Shown here piece after piece: positions 8,954 through 22,109 of a stretch of 64,000 nt of DNA; positions within the stretch are counted from its first letter, which is position 1; each line of letters begins with the position of its first letter. The translations under genes and the position numbers were made by a program. A model generated the notes under the pieces. That model ran no database searches and was not told the origin of the DNA. It saw nothing but the letters and a program-made list of their open reading frames with translations. Origin of the DNA: Tetmemena sp. SeJ-2015 (taxonomy: Eukaryota > Ciliophora > Spirotrichea > Sporadotrichida > Oxytrichidae); the NCBI GenBank assembly GCA_027382625.1, contig JAJKFJ010022763.1:1-64000 (forward strand). The letters run 5' to 3'.

Positions 8954-11900
8954 AGTAATAATTAAGATTAATTGAAAGTTATATTCAGAAAATATTTGCA
9001 TTTTTAGATAAGAAAAGAGGATGGGAGTAATTATCCAGACAATAAGTTGTTCTCCATTCAAGTGCAAAACATTCAACCTTAAAAGTAAAGCCCCAATAAA
9101 AATAATCAGACAATTGTTATTCCACAGATTAGTGCAAGCTCTCCTATAACTGACATTTAAATATACTCAGGCTCAGATGCCAAGTATTTTAGGTATAAAC
9201 TAGACTTCTAAAATTCATAGACTTAACTTCCTTAAGAAGAGGAAATTAAACTCAATCAGTAAGTGAAGCTAGTAAAACCAGGGGAACATGATAATGATAT
9301 CAGATTGAAACTTAGAAACCAGGATTAACACTTAGCTTTAATACTATAAAATATATTTGAGTATTATTGATTATGGTTGAGTTTTAGCGAGTGAGTAAAC
9401 TTTTAAGGATGCGGATACTCTTCAGAGAGAAACTGGTCTTGATAATTCTTTCAGGAGGCCTAGTCAAGTCAGCCACAATCGCTCTTCTATAATCAGCAAG
9501 CGCTAGTCTCCTTCAATAATGAGCATTAAAAATATGAGTGGCAGCGTCGCTGAAAATACTTCCACTAATAAGAACTAAGAATAAAAGCATTCTAAACTGG
9601 AAGAAGGAGGCTTTAGTAAATCTCCTTCTAAATCATCTCATATCTAAATCAACTAGATGCAAGATAATCAAAGGGAGGATTTTGAGAGTGATGAGGAATA
9701 GGAGTAAAGATTGATGTAATAAGCTGCGATGTGGAACAGCCTATAGAATTCAGATGAACAGCTATATGATTAGAGCTTGCTTGCTTAATACATAGCAATT
9801 AGCACAAGTGTTCAGAAAGAAGAATAAAATCATAGCAATCAAGAATGAAAGGATAATCAAAATCCTCATTTCATTCAGAGCCGCAAGAGTAAATTTCTTT
9901 CTTTCATTCATGTCTTTAATTCTTAATAAACCAGTCTTCAATAAGAAGAAAACTTCTGAAGGACTGGCCATTTTATAACTGTCTCAAAACACCTCTAGTT
10001 TCATAAAAGAGTTTCCTCCTTCGAACACCTTAAGATTAAAAATAAGAGATATTAGAGAGGAGACTCTACTAGAGTTAGATTTAAACATCCTCAGATGAAA
10101 ACCACACCATATTTTAGAATACCTTCTAAAGTCAGCAGCCGAGATACCTCGACAGATACTCAGCCCATTAAAATTAAGCGGATTCAAAAGCTGAAGCTCT
10201 AACTAGCAGAGATGATGATCAATCAAGCTCTGCTGAGGCAGTTATGGTAGACCAAATGCAGTAAACTAACTTTGAGTAAAATATTTCTATGCCGCCCCTC
10301 CTTCTATTAAAATCGTTAATAAGAAGAATAAGAAATAGTAAAGATCTAATCGAAAATAGGATGCTTGGAATCCAACAGGTAGCGCTGACTATCAAAATCA
10401 AGAAATTTTAGAAAAACTGCAGCTGGATTTAAAGGGTTTTATTTAATCATGAATGAGTGATAATCATTTCTTATATTTGAAAATAGAAATACCGAAGCTA
10501 TTGAGCTCTATGAAGAATGTAAATAGTCCAAACAACCTTTATCAATTTCTTGAATAGGCTCTAAAAATAGAAAGAAATGGTATAGCATACCCTTAGCAAT
10601 AGGCTGACTTAAATTCTTATATGCAACTTGTCTCAGAACTTTAAATTTATTAAGAACTCTTGAGGCAGAGACAGTCCTCTAGAAGAAATTCAATCAGTGA
10701 AGAATTCATCTAAGGTCGAAAGATAAAGCCTATAAGCTAGCTCATTTAAGATAAGGTTCAAGAACTGTATGACGCTAATAGATATCAAGAATGCGCAAAA
10801 GTTTAATAAGATGTGTATATTCAAGAGTCTCTCAATCAATAGCAGAAGCAACCATCTACAAAGTTTGAATTCAGGTAAGATAGCAATCTAAATCAGCCTG
10901 CAAAGTACTCTCATCTTGGCTAAGAGTAAAATGAATCTCAAGATACTACACCAATAAATGATGATGATGATCTTGAAAATTACGACCATCTCGGTTTTGC
11001 AAAGGCCTCGTCTCAAAGTCTGAGAAAGAGTACCGCCATGCAGATTCATCAAGCTCCCTCAAATCCAAATTAGCTAAGTTTCAACTCTAAGAAACTGCTG
11101 ATGGTAGATTTCTATCAACAATTCTAAAAAGACTTAAACAATTAGAAAGAGTTTTCTAAGAGGAATCATCAAGAGAGACTGAACAGTAGTTAAGATTCTA
11201 TCAAGCTAAAATAGGTACTTAGTAGTCAGAAGAATGAAATAGGAATTAAAGAGAATCTAAATAAAAGTAGGCACCCGATTGACGTAAATGTCTATAAAAT
11301 TGCTGAACAAGTTGATGCGACTGGCGAGAGGAAATTTTTTATGAGTAAGCTCAAAGTTTAAGTCTCTAATCAGTCGGGTGAAATTATATCTTGCTTTTAG
11401 ATTTTTAAAATATTAGAAACCCAAACTTTAACTCAAGGTAATGATCACAGTATCATGAACATAGCGACTCCCCAATCAATTAAGCGCTTTAAATTTCTGA
11501 GCCCAGACTCCTTTCATTTGAAAAATTAAACTTTACAAATACAAGGCTCCTAATCAGGCACTCCTTTAAATTCATTACCCAGATATAAGCATCTTAATTT
11601 TCAATAACTAAACTTTTTTAATTAAAATATATCCTTCGAACATTGCCGATTTTCCGTAACCTTTTCTTTCAAGTTTTGCAAAAAACTCCAAGACAGATAG
11701 ATCAAACAGAGAGCTAGATAGAAATGGTGGGTAAGGCATGGAGAGCCTTCAAGAACTAGAAGAAGAGAAAGTTAGTCAAATTTTTGACTCCAAGCATCCT
11801 ACCGCTCTCTTAATCAGTGAAAATTCATCTAAATAAGACATAAACTTAAAATCTGAAACAAATAATGAGTAACATTAAGAGGAAAAAGCTTATCTTTACA

Positions 11901-12328
11901 GGAAGAGAAAAGTATTTACTGAGGAAGAGGAGGAGGAAGAAGAGGGATTAGTTTAAAACAGTAGCAATGACGATAGCAAGTATTTCTAATAAATTAATCA
12001 GAAGAAACAAGAAATATTAAGAGACTCTTTCGTAATGCATCCATATAAGTAAAGCAAAGGATATTCACCCATTTCACATTTGAATGAAGATTTGAAAGCT
12101 TTGAAAGAATTTAAAAATGAAAAAGACAGTCCCTAGAAATTAAAATCCCCAAAACTTAGCAAATAAGAGAAGAACTAGCGTAACTTGCAAAATAAGTCGC
12201 CTAATGGTAACTCACTTTTCAGACATCACACCTAAATATCTTCAAATAAACGAAAAGATGAAACTCAAATCAGTCCCAATCTCTTACAAAGTTTCCAACT
12301 TTAATAGATATTTATTTTGTGAGTTTCA
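8954..12328 (+). CDS. Continuation of unknown Gln/Ser-rich protein
   Basis: Plus-strand coding resumes with UAR=Gln in several consecutive frames. A clean stretch at about 9400-9850 is rich in Ser, Asp and Glu. Frames shift near 9850 and 10190-10300. A long unbroken frame of more than 400 codons then runs from ATG 10449 to about 11690. It contains many Gln codons written TAA/TAG, an acidic run (NDDDDLENYD, near 10960) and a mixed region near 11280-11400. A further Glu-rich low-complexity region (EEEEEEEG-like, near 11920-11950) follows. No recognised domain. The likely interpretation is one very large ciliate-specific protein cut by sequencing indels, small introns and possibly IESs. Confidence 0.45.
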
Positions 12329-12345
12329 AGGGAAATTATTGCTTT

Positions 12346-14100
12346 CATTTTTAATATTTTGAGGAAATGGATTCTCTCCTAAAGTAACTATTCCTGCTGG
12401 CATTACAAAATCTCCCGTTATTACATTCAGGAAAAATAGGAACTCTGAAGATAGGCAACAGTATTCTCATAAAATTCATGTATTCAGCAACGAACTTCTC
12501 CAAGCTCCATAAACAAGGCAGATTAATTTAATTATAATAAGTAATTTCAAGATTATGAGCCGTGGCACCTCCGATATTTTATTCTTAAATATTCTTAAGC
12601 GTAAATTTACAAGATAGGGAGAAAAGTATTTAGCTGAAGAAAATTCAAAATAATCCATCTTCCATAGTAAATCTGACAACCAAATTTCCATTAAGAGCTT
12701 AAATCACAAACTATTGAAAGTACATTTTTATTAATTTGAGTAACTAAATAAGATCTAACAATGAATAAGCTTAGAAGCTTCCTGAGTTCGAGGCCTCAAA
12801 ATAAATTTTGAATTAGAAAGGTCTTTAATGGATTCAAACAGCCCCTGTCTCCCCTTAATCCCATGCTCCTTCTTAGACTGGAAACAGAAGAGACATCAAT
12901 GCCATAATTCAAAATGCTCACCGATAAAATCAAAATTATAATAGAATACAATTTAAATGTAATTAAATCTGAATTCCAAATAGAACCACCACTTAAAGAA
13001 AAATAATATTTTAGTTTAGATTTAAAAGAAAGATGCAATGATGAATTAGCAAAAGATAATTCATAAACTGCCGCACTGAGATTAGCAATGTTTTTAAATT
13101 GTTGTAGAGACCTTATGACATAAGCAACTTTCTTGTTGCTGATAAAGCTAATCTATTGAATGAGCAATCGAATTCGTCTTTACAGAATAGCTTGGATGGG
13201 GTATTTTCAGAAAATAAGGTGCTTCATAAATATAATCATATGAATTATTGCACTTTTAAGTTACTGTTTGAGATTCAGCAGAGGAATCGGCTTAGACTAA
13301 GGTATGGGAAGTTAAGAAATGAAAAAGCAAGCGTGATTAGAGAGCACGCTGGCACGTTGCTTCACAAATAACTCTATGACCTTATAAACCTCAATGCTTA
13401 TAGGAAAACACATGGCTGTTCATTAAATAAACGAATTAAGCTAAATTGATTTGAAGTAAAATTAGATTGGCGACATCATGAGAAGGTAAAGAATCAAGTA
13501 CTAGCCTACAAATATCGAAGAAAGAAGAGTTATCAGCAGATAAAGAAATCAGACAGCAGTCAATCAATAGAGAGTTGGCTTGATATAGGGAAATTAAAAG
13601 CTTTTGTTCTAAAATTTTAGACTCTAAGTTTATTAATTTTGTCAAACAATAATAGAGGAGAGAACTTATAACACCAAGCTAAAATAGCAAACTTGAATCA
13701 AGGGACACCTAAGGCAGATTATTATACAGACATATTATCATTTGGAAATACTGCAACTACTGCTATTCCTCTAACATAGCAAGCAACATCCACTTTAGAG
13801 GAAGAGAAGGGGATGAGTCTCTACAATTTTTATCTCTCTCCATAAGGGAAGAGAAACCTATTCAGTGGAACCCTCACCACTGGGCTTAATTCACCTTTCT
13901 CTACTTCAGTCATTCTCAACTAGACACTCCTTTTAAAATATTTGTCCTACTTTTAGACTATTGGCTCAGGAGCTCTAGATTAATTAGAAATTCAGAATCA
14001 AGGAACCTCAAAGTACTTAGGAAAGTTCCATCAACCTGCTGACTCCATTCACAAGAGAATTCGGTTATCATAGCAAGCATTTGCTTTCATTTTTTTGTGA
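12346..14100 (+). CDS. C-terminal part of unknown plus-strand gene
   Basis: After an intron-like segment starting GTGAGTTT near 12320, coding continues. One frame runs about 12364-12765. Another runs from ATG 12861 to about 13150 with an amphipathic segment, then a third from about 13120 to 13440 with Arg-rich helices (QRNRLRLRYGKLRNEK). Coding finally runs clean from about 13680 to TGA 14098-14100, rich in Thr, Ser, Leu and Gln. Transitions look like single-base shifts and not true gene ends. No family recognised. It ends about 130 bp from the 3' end of the convergent SHIPPO-type gene. Confidence 0.45.
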
Positions 14101-14230
14101 TTATTATATAAGCTGGAGAGCAGAGAAAAATTGATGAAGGCAAGAGTTGTCGGAATAAAGGTACTTTAAACATAAAAATAAAGAAACAAACGGACGACGA
14201 AACCTTTCCTATCAGGCTTCACGACTGATT

Positions 14231-17176
14231 TCAATATCCTCTAGATTATTTGAATTATTTTGAATTGATTTCAACTAATGATTAAATAAATAAATCTAAA
14301 GCTCTTAAAAGCTGAATCTTATCTGTATAAATTTTGTATTTTGACTCGATAAAGCTAAAATAAACTCCATATTCAGACTCACAACTGTGATTATCCCACT
14401 CTCTTTTTGGAAAGTGATGTGTTGAAGCTTTTCTTTCCGAATGCACCGCTCTACTCTTTGTTATGATCATAACTCCCTGGACCGACTACAGCTGTAGATT
14501 GTCCCTACTTTATTACCTAGCCAAAGAGTGAATGCTTCTATCTGTTTTCCACTCCCAGTCCAGTTACAAACTTTTTGTCCACGGTGCCTGTTGTAGCAAT
14601 CTCAATTTGTTTTAGTCTTTTCTCAGTTTCATAATCATGGCCATACTAGCCAGGACCTGGCAGTTCTGCGGATTGCTTATTGTAATTAAAGCGAGGAGAG
14701 GAGGACTCAAAAGGCTTTGGCTTCGATCCCATAAACATGCTTTGGTTTATCTTCTAATTCAAATGAAAATTAACATCCTTAATAAGCAAACATTAAAATC
14801 TTCTGGCTAGATTCTCCAAGAATTTTCTCTAGCACTTAACGCTTCCTCTCATCAGGACTCATCTCTAGCTCTCTTGCTCCATCTCTGAAGTTCGTCTTGG
14901 GATCTTAGAAGCGTTGAGTGCCTGACTTGAAAGGAGCACTCTCTTTATTATTTTAAACTTGCCTTATTAGATCTAGTGCCTCATCCATAATAAAAAGACA
15001 AGAAGATATATTTCAATAAGAATTTATCGTGTCCATGTATTTGCGCATTTCTTGCTTCTTTGAAAGATTATACTGCTGCTGACTTTATGAGATGAGCTAG
15101 TCACCTCTTGGCTGAGTAGCATTTACCTAGGTTCCTGCATTCTACTGGTGAGAAAAAGTTTGATAGTTGTTTTATAAATATTCTAAAAAGTAAGTAATAA
15201 CAGATTGTAAAGAATAAATTTTGAATATGAGAATTAAGTTTTGGTTGGCAGCGTTTGGTGAAGTATTCCCTCCACCGGTTATTGGATGCTTCTGCAAAAT
15301 ACCTTGACCTTAGGGAGCAAGCAAATTGAGAGCGTCGTTGGGTTATACATTAAAGTTTTTATCAAAGAAGAAGAATTAATGTAAATTAGACATTAAAAGG
15401 CAGGAATTTAAAACGCTTTTCAGTGGTTCCGAAAGGCCCGAGATGATATCTTATTGATAACTTTTAATCAAGCAGCTTAAGCTCTTGTTGAATTATAATT
15501 TCAAACTCAAATTTAAATTTAATATTTTTATAAAATTGAAAGTCAATATCGTATTGGCCTGGGCCTGGGGTGAGCCGTTTCATAATTTGCTAGTGAATCA
15601 GATTTTCTGCTGATTCTTTTCCGAAGCTGCCGAACTGTGGTTTCTTTTGAAGAAAAATATTAACGTATAAATTAATATCTTTTCTACAGTGGGAATTTAT
15701 GCTTTAGAATCTCCCCCTGGGCTTTTATCATCAAGTTTGTGAGGGCTTTTTCACCTTTCTATTATAATAACCATTTAAACTTGATTTATCAATTCATTTA
15801 TATTTTAATGGAATAGTATTTCCAAGATGGAGGGTTTTCAATTTTGGTGGGTTCTACAAAAGGAGATTCCATACTTCTGTTGATGGTGAATTTTCTGGGC
15901 TCGTTAGATCCAAAGCTTATCTTCTTATTTGAGTAGATGAAAAAAGGAATTGTAAGATAAAAAAATAAATTATTTTAGAGTAGTATTCTTTCCTCAAGCC
16001 AGATCCGAACTCTCAAGTTTATATTTCAAATTTAAATGGTTTGCTTTAATCTTAATAAACTCAGAGATCATGTGATGATTGTAAGACCCTGGCCCCGGTG
16101 GCTTGATTTAACTCAAAAGAGTGACCTTGTTTTGTCTAGCCAGGTCTGGGATAGTCTGAGTGTTCATACTTTTAGGATCTTGAGCAAAATGAATAGAGCC
16201 TTCTCTTGGGGAGTTAGCTTCAGTTTTCGGAGGGTTTATTATCCCCATCTTAAATTCAGGAATAAAGAATGAAGGATAAATTATACTCTAAATAATCTTG
16301 ACTTTTTTACCTCTAAAGGCATTGAAATCATCCTCTCTCTACTCGTGATTCAAATCACTGATTCCACCATTCCTATCAGTTATAAAAAAATACAGCTTTC
16401 ATTTAGAGAGTTAATTTAAGTTTGCATGTGAGCTGCAAAGATATTGGAGATGTATTGTTCTAAAGCTTTCTTTGGTCCTTTATGGAATCCTTTTTTTAAT
16501 TATTATTTTTAAAGTTAAAAGTATTACAAATATACACATGAGAACCTGTTTATCCATTGCTCGTACCAAAAGTCAGCTGAGGTAGCCTTTTGTGGACGAG
16601 GGATAAATTTGGATCGTAGGAGCCAGGACCCACCTGCTCATCCTGATTCACATCCTTGGGCTCGTAAGGAATCGAGGGTACTTTTTCAGTGTGTAGACTT
16701 CCAACAATTGCCAGCCCAGTCTTAATCTTCTTGCCACTTGCATTTATATTTCGCTCTGGAGTGTGAGCATGAGTTCTACTTTTTTATAGAATTGCCTCTC
16801 CACCACTTTTAGTGTAGCCGTAATTGGCAATCTTAGAATTGGTCTTCAGCTTGCTAGTCCTCTCATTTTCAGAGAATAGGCTGTCTCTTGTCTGCATTTT
16901 GCTTTTAAAGAACCATTTTTATATAAATAGGGGATTTACTTTAAAATTGTAAGCCTTTTGTTAAAAGAGGGTAATATATTTGCTGAGCTAATTAGGATGA
17001 GTTCTTTCTTCCAATCTGATTTGCTTCTTGATGGTGTCTTGAAGTTCATGCTCTAAGACAGTGTTTCTATCAATGTAGCTCTGCTCCCTCGCTTGCTTTT
17101 CAATGTCCTTGTACATCACTAGTCGAGGTGAAGTAGACTTAAAAGACGTAAGGCACGGGTTAGTTGGAGAGGCCAT
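14231..17176 (-). CDS. SHIPPO / PG-rich-repeat ciliary protein
   Basis: The minus-strand frame with UAR=Gln starts at ATG 17176 (MASPTNPCL) and ends at TGA 14233-14231. Repeated sperm-tail PG-rich (SHIPPO/STPGR) motifs are visible: VGPGSYDP near 16620 followed by LTFGTSNG, PPGPGSYNHH near 16093, TPGPGQYDID near 15566, LPGPGQYGHD near 14656 and VGPGSYDHN near 14480. Other FG-type half-repeats are also present, such as ISFGSNEPRKF near 15930. Proteins of this class (ODF3/STPG/CIMAP) bind inside or along axonemal and cortical microtubules, so a ciliary role is expected. The long spacing and changes of frame between repeats imply several introns, small IESs or indels. The C-terminal 60 codons (14470-14282) switch frame. 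The class assignment is strong, but the exact orthologue is not resolved. Confidence 0.8.
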
Positions 17177-17209
17177 TGTGGTAGGGTAAATATAAATCCA
17201 AGCAACAAT

Positions 17210-17834
17210 TTAAATAAGGGGGGAGGTTAATTCCACTTTTCAATCCATCTAGGCTTAATCTCTTCAAACTTCCAGCTGCTAAGTTTCCACACAAAAAAGT
17301 TTACATTTAAATTAAAGTTAGCATCATAAACTTCTCATATGTTAACATTATGTTCTTAAATATATAGGACTAGTTTATTGTCCAGGGCCTAAGTACAATA
17401 AATTAATCAGTGGTGTTGAAGATATAACAAGCTATAAATTTAGCCCACACTATAATTCATCATAATCTGATTACCTGGTTGCTGGTTGACTAGAATATAT
17501 CTCATAAATCTATCAGTCCTTGTCCCAAAAGACACATTTACCTTTTTCCTGTAAGTTTATTAAAAGAATAAATTTACTTTGGAAAGCCAGAATCAAGCTG
17601 ATATGCTTGCTCCCTATAATATTGTTGTTAACTCACCTCAAAGTTATGAGAAGCAAAGAATTAAATAAGGCTGAGTTGATTCTCCTCAAACAAAAACATT
17701 TGTAAATCATCTTACTTCTCTGTGAAATTGTACTTATTGCCAAAAGTAGAAGCATGGGGTGAGTAAGAGCCTGGACCAAGTTCTATATTAGAAACGTTTT
17801 GCCATTCCTCTGGCCTGCGTTTGTCTCTTATCAT
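17210..17834 (-). CDS. Second SHIPPO-repeat unit or upstream exons
   Basis: Starts at ATG 17834 (MIRDKRRPEEW). The motif ELGPGSYSPH follows immediately (near 17770), then introns with GT..AG ends, then VSFGTRTDRF near 17540 and LGPGQ near 17387. It ends in a basic C-terminal-like segment (KFEEIKPRWIEKWN) near 17230. GPGSY plus FGTRTDRF is the signature of a SHIPPO/STPGR protein. It is either a separate small gene or the 5' exons of the gene at 14231-17176. The fresh Met-rich start at 17176 and the Pro/Leu-rich non-coding-looking text between favour two tandem genes, but no in-frame TGA separates them clearly. The 3' boundary is approximate. Confidence 0.6.
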
Positions 17835-17871
17835 TTTTATTATCTCTATGATTATTACTCTATATTTTATC

Positions 17872-19851
17872 CTCTCAAAATAACTATTCAATCTTATTTT
17901 ATTATGAGTTGAAAGAGCAAGTGATAGACTCCATGGTGCACATATATTCCAAGAAAGCCAAGAGATGAGTCTTTAACTAGTGCAGAGAGAGTCAGCTGAG
18001 ATGGAATTTGAGGACACTATTTACCAGTTCTTTAAAATCCGCTACTAAGGAGTGCAAGAAAAGGTGAATTAGAACTGTCTAGATTTCCTTCTAGGTCTGA
18101 GGACATATGCGCGTAAATTTCTATAATACTTAAAACTTTCTTTAGACCGAGATGAAAGAGTGGAAACTTTTGTTTAGTTCTTGCCCATTCTTGAGCAAGA
18201 CTTGTAATGTATAGTTTAAATTTTGAGCAAGATTAGCAACAGCAATAGCAAGTCACTCAAAGTTCAAATTAGCTGGCAGTCCCATAATCTTCTACGCCTA
18301 TCGGGAAGAGATAGATATCCATTATGAGCAATTAAACTCAAGGATTATAGCAGCAGAATTCTAATCATGAAATGGGAACAGGAGCAAGATCAGGCAGGAA
18401 ATACAATTAATAAGTTATTTGAAGTATTGTTCTAAAGTAAAATTTATAATACTCTAGAGACATATTGGAGTTATATGTAAAACTGATGAAATGTACTGAT
18501 GCAAGCTTTTAATTCAAGGTTTTTATTTGTATAATTGTAAGCATCAACTAGATCATATAGTCCTCTGGTAATGAAGGCACTCATACCAACACGTCTGATA
18601 AAGGAATGAATCACTCTTAGCATTTATTAAGATCTTTATTTATAAATCAGGTTCCATCTTTCAGTGCTAAGTACTACTTCGAGCGCATTGAGAGGAATGT
18701 CCTTTTCAATGCTTCTCTTTAGATTAAGACTCAACTACTTCGTAACTTAGTATACGAGGCAGAAGTACATATAGATGGAAAGAGAGTGCCTGCTTCTACT
18801 CTGAAGGGTGGTGAGCTCAATAACTTGTCTGTTCGCTTTGAGCTGTATGTGCTAATGGAATTCTATAAAGCCACTGAGGCAGTAGACATCTAGCACTTCG
18901 CTCAAATCCTAGAAAAGAAGTGTCGCACCACTAATGAGTACGGACTAGCCAGTTACGAGGAATTCGAAAAAGTGTTCTTCAGCTTCCTCAGTTACTGGGA
19001 TCAGCTAGTGGCCTTTTAATTCTTCTCTTATGACGACTTGATTCAAAAATATTTCCCAAAGAGTATCAAGTATATCGATGGCTAGAAGTACATCGGCTTC
19101 AAGGAAATGATTTCCTTATTTTTTTCTCTCCAATAATTAAAGGGAATGCGAACTTTCTATCGCTAAAGATACGAGCTCAAGTTAGACATAAGAAAATTCA
19201 TGAACGTCGCTCTCAAGATAACAGTTCTTTTCTATCAAGAGGCCAAGTTCTTTTACAATAGAATCTTCTAGCAAGTCGACACTGAACGTAGAGGACTAAT
19301 AGAGTTTCATTAATTCCAGTTGCTCATTAAGAAGATCAAGCCTGACCTTCCCTAGTGGAAGATATTCGCCATTTTCTAGTAAGTTTTAAGAGTCTCTTTT
19401 TATTCATCATATCTATAGGTCAACAAGCAATCAAGATAAAGTTGAGACTGGTATGATTACTTTCCCTCAATTCTTGCGAACTTGCTTGAATCACTCACTC
19501 ATGGAAGGCCTCATGAATATAGACTTCTCTTCTATAAAAGATCATGATGAAGGGGAATCAAATGGAAATGGCGGTAGAGGAAGCAGCCTTCAAAAGCATG
19601 ACTCAAATCAATTAAAGAAAATCTCTCCTAATATCAGGGAAATAAAGAATCACCACACTTCCATCATTAAACGTGGCTCATATTCAATTAGTCCCTCGAA
19701 GAAGATTGGAGGGCATGGATCTGGAAGAAACTCGATAGCTGTCATGAACTAAGGACCATTTTCTTCAAAGCCATAATCTCAAATAAGTTTAAATTATGGT
19801 ATTGAGATAGGTGCACCAAATGGAGAAAAGATTAAGCAACTTCAAATCTGA
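17872..19851 (+). CDS. Unknown conserved-looking ciliate protein
   Basis: Coding with UAR=Gln to TGA 19849-19851. The first part (to about 18480) switches frame once or twice and includes a Gln-rich stretch. From about 18560 the frame is clean for over 270 codons of well-mixed, globular-looking sequence rich in Phe, Tyr, Glu and Lys. A GT..AG intron of 40 nt at 19379-19418 interrupts it, and splicing keeps the frame (..FQ/STSNQDKVETG..). Around 19285-19490 the pattern DTERRGLIEFHQF...VETGMITFPQF resembles paired EF-hand-like loops, but canonical calcium ligands are incomplete, so this is only a suggestion. The tail is Ser/Gly/Asn-rich. Start codon uncertain. Confidence 0.6.
19379..19418 (+). 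other. Spliceosomal intron, 40 nt
   Basis: Begins GTAAGTTTT and ends ATCTATAG. Removing it joins two long open frames in phase. This is the clearest example of the short AT-rich introns in this window. Confidence 0.85.
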
Positions 19852-20048
19852 GAAGTTCATAATATGCTATTGCTATTAGAAAGTTTATTTTTTTAATCAT
19901 TAATCTTATAGTTTTAATTTGCAGATTTGGATCTTAAATCTTTGATTGAATTACTTTGCTCTTTCGAAATTGGTTCATAATAACTATTAAAAGTTGAATG
20001 GGGCATTTCAATTATCCTTACGAACAGTTCTTTGCCTTTTGGACAATA

Positions 20049-21890
20049 TCAGTGACTGTGGCTCTATCTTCTAGAATCTTTTACTTTGTAGATATCTATA
20101 CTGCCTTAGCATTCTAAGTTTAAGAGGCTCTACAAATCTATTATGTGAATGAATTATAAAGAAGCTTGCTAATCTCCTTCATCAAAGCTTGAGTTTGTGA
20201 GTAGATTTTCCCCTGTCTAGTCAATTTTAATCTAAGGTGCAACGACCATTCCAGTCAAATCAGTGTCCTTAAAGTAATCTTGCCAGAATTTCTAGACATA
20301 AAGTAGTCAATCATTTATAGGATCTTACTTGGTCTTAATTTCCAGTTTTAAGAAAATGAATAAGGTTGTTCATTTCCTTCTGCTGATCCGCAATTTTCTC
20401 CATAGCTGTGTAATACTATCTTTCAAATTGCTTGGCTTGTAGCTTGAGTCTTCCTCTCTCCTCTCTTAGCTGTTTTTCAGTTCGCTCTAAATGCTCTTTC
20501 TCCAAATCACTCTTTGACCTGAGTTGATTGCACATTTTTCTCAGTCGTTCTGAATTCACCATTAAGCATAAAGTGAAAAGATGAAAGCTTATTAAAATGA
20601 GACATAACTCGGTTTCGAGTGAAAGTGGAGGAGCGGCGGGCACTTTCTTTTCTCCTGCGTTTGTCTCCTATATGAGACTAGCTATTGAAGGATTCAAGCC
20701 GCCCACTGTTTTCTGGTGCGCTTACCGAGTATTCTGTTTCTCCTAAATTTAAGATATCTAGTCTATATAGTAGTCAGCAATATCCTCAGTATTCTTAAAT
20801 CCATGGTTTGCACTATTCAAGATATTGGTGTTAGAATGAAACTTTTCCATTCGCTAAATCAGTTCCTGATTTTGAAGTAGCTTTTCTGCTTCAAAGACAA
20901 CTGAATTCAAACTTTTTTGCAGTTCCTGGATCTTTGCCTCCTACTTCACCCTCAGATCTTCCTCTGTTAGAACTTTACCAACCAACTGCTGTATGACCAA
21001 TTTATGATTGACTAAGTTCTCAGTGGTGTCTTGCATATTTTCTAAGACTTGCTTAACATCCAGCTCAAGCAAATCAGGATTATCAAATTTACCCAAGAGT
21101 ATTCCTCTTTCCTCTTTCAGCTAGCGATTGTAGAGTGCAACTTTCTTTACAATCTCAGCCCATTTACATTCAACTTATTCGAAGTAAGATCTAATAAGCC
21201 TCAAAAGCAAATGCCCCCTATCTTTACCAAAATCCTCATAAGTGTCAGTAGTAGATCCAGTGGGATTCAAAGTTGAACTTCCTTAGACTTGCTCATTTAA
21301 CTGTGACTTATTCTAAGGATTCTGTTAGACTGATAAGTTTAGGCCTAGAGTGTTTTGGTAATGAACTCCACTTTGAGCGGCCTCACTTAACTGCCTTATA
21401 ACTTCTTATATCCCTATATATAGTGCGAGAGAGCGATACTTTATCATGGGATCAAAGTTTAAAGTCTTGAAATCAGGGAGGAGTATATTCTCTGACTTTT
21501 TCATGGCCTTATAGTTTCTTGCCTTGTCAGTGAATAATTTGGTGAGTGTGGAGGGCTTTTAATCATCTATGTTGATAAGCAAAGATGCTGTTTCTAAAAG
21601 TGAAGAAGACTGTTGCTCCTTCTTATCTAATTAATAATAACTTTGATTTTGTATCAAGGAGAGAGCTGCGCAGTATATGATCTTTTCTTTTAAGAAGAAG
21701 CTTTAAATTTTCCTTGTAATTTTGGTTCACTAGCTTCAAGTAATCTGAGTCTGATATCTCATCTTTCAGCTAAACCAAATGAATAAAGAATATATTTTTA
21801 AAGAATTTATAGTATTATAGTTGGAGTCAGCTAACTCGCTCAAAAATCTTATGCTTAAATCATCAAAGTCTTCATAAATATGAAGATTAA
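20049..21890 (-). CDS. Coiled-coil protein, Gln/Glu-rich
   Basis: The minus-strand frame from about 21650 to 20313 is clean, then shifts near 20290 and ends at TGA 20051-20049. The middle third is heptad-rich coiled coil, e.g. ENLVNHKLVIQQLVGKVL and EEDLRVKQEAKIQELQKSL near 21050-20900, and KEHLERTEKQLREERGRLK near 20500. A hydrophobic Leu/Phe segment lies between coils (near 20570) and reads like a poor membrane helix. A further frame change near 21680 may be an intron or indel. Likely a cytoskeletal or centriolar-type protein, by composition only. The frame upstream stays open without TGA into the next minus-strand gene at 22.1 kb, so the two could be one gene. Confidence 0.5.
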
Positions 21891-22109
21891 TATAGCCTAA
21901 GATTTATTATAATTTCTAGTTCATTTATGATTTATATATTAAACGATAAATTTTTTGCTTCGATTTTTTCTGTTTTTACATAATTAATTGGCTTTAAGTG
22001 ATTAAAGTTTAAAATTATCATTCTAATCCTAGATAAAAAAGCGAAGAAAGCTAAATCTATGCGCTTTATAAATCTATCACTGAGTAACAGCAAGTGTATA
22101 ATCAATAAT

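Noticed and set aside
9762..10187. Minus-strand hydrophobic frame (could look like a membrane protein)
   Set aside because: Plus-strand Gln-code frames continue through it and connect coding on both sides; the hydrophobicity is the complement of Lys/Gln/Asn-rich text.
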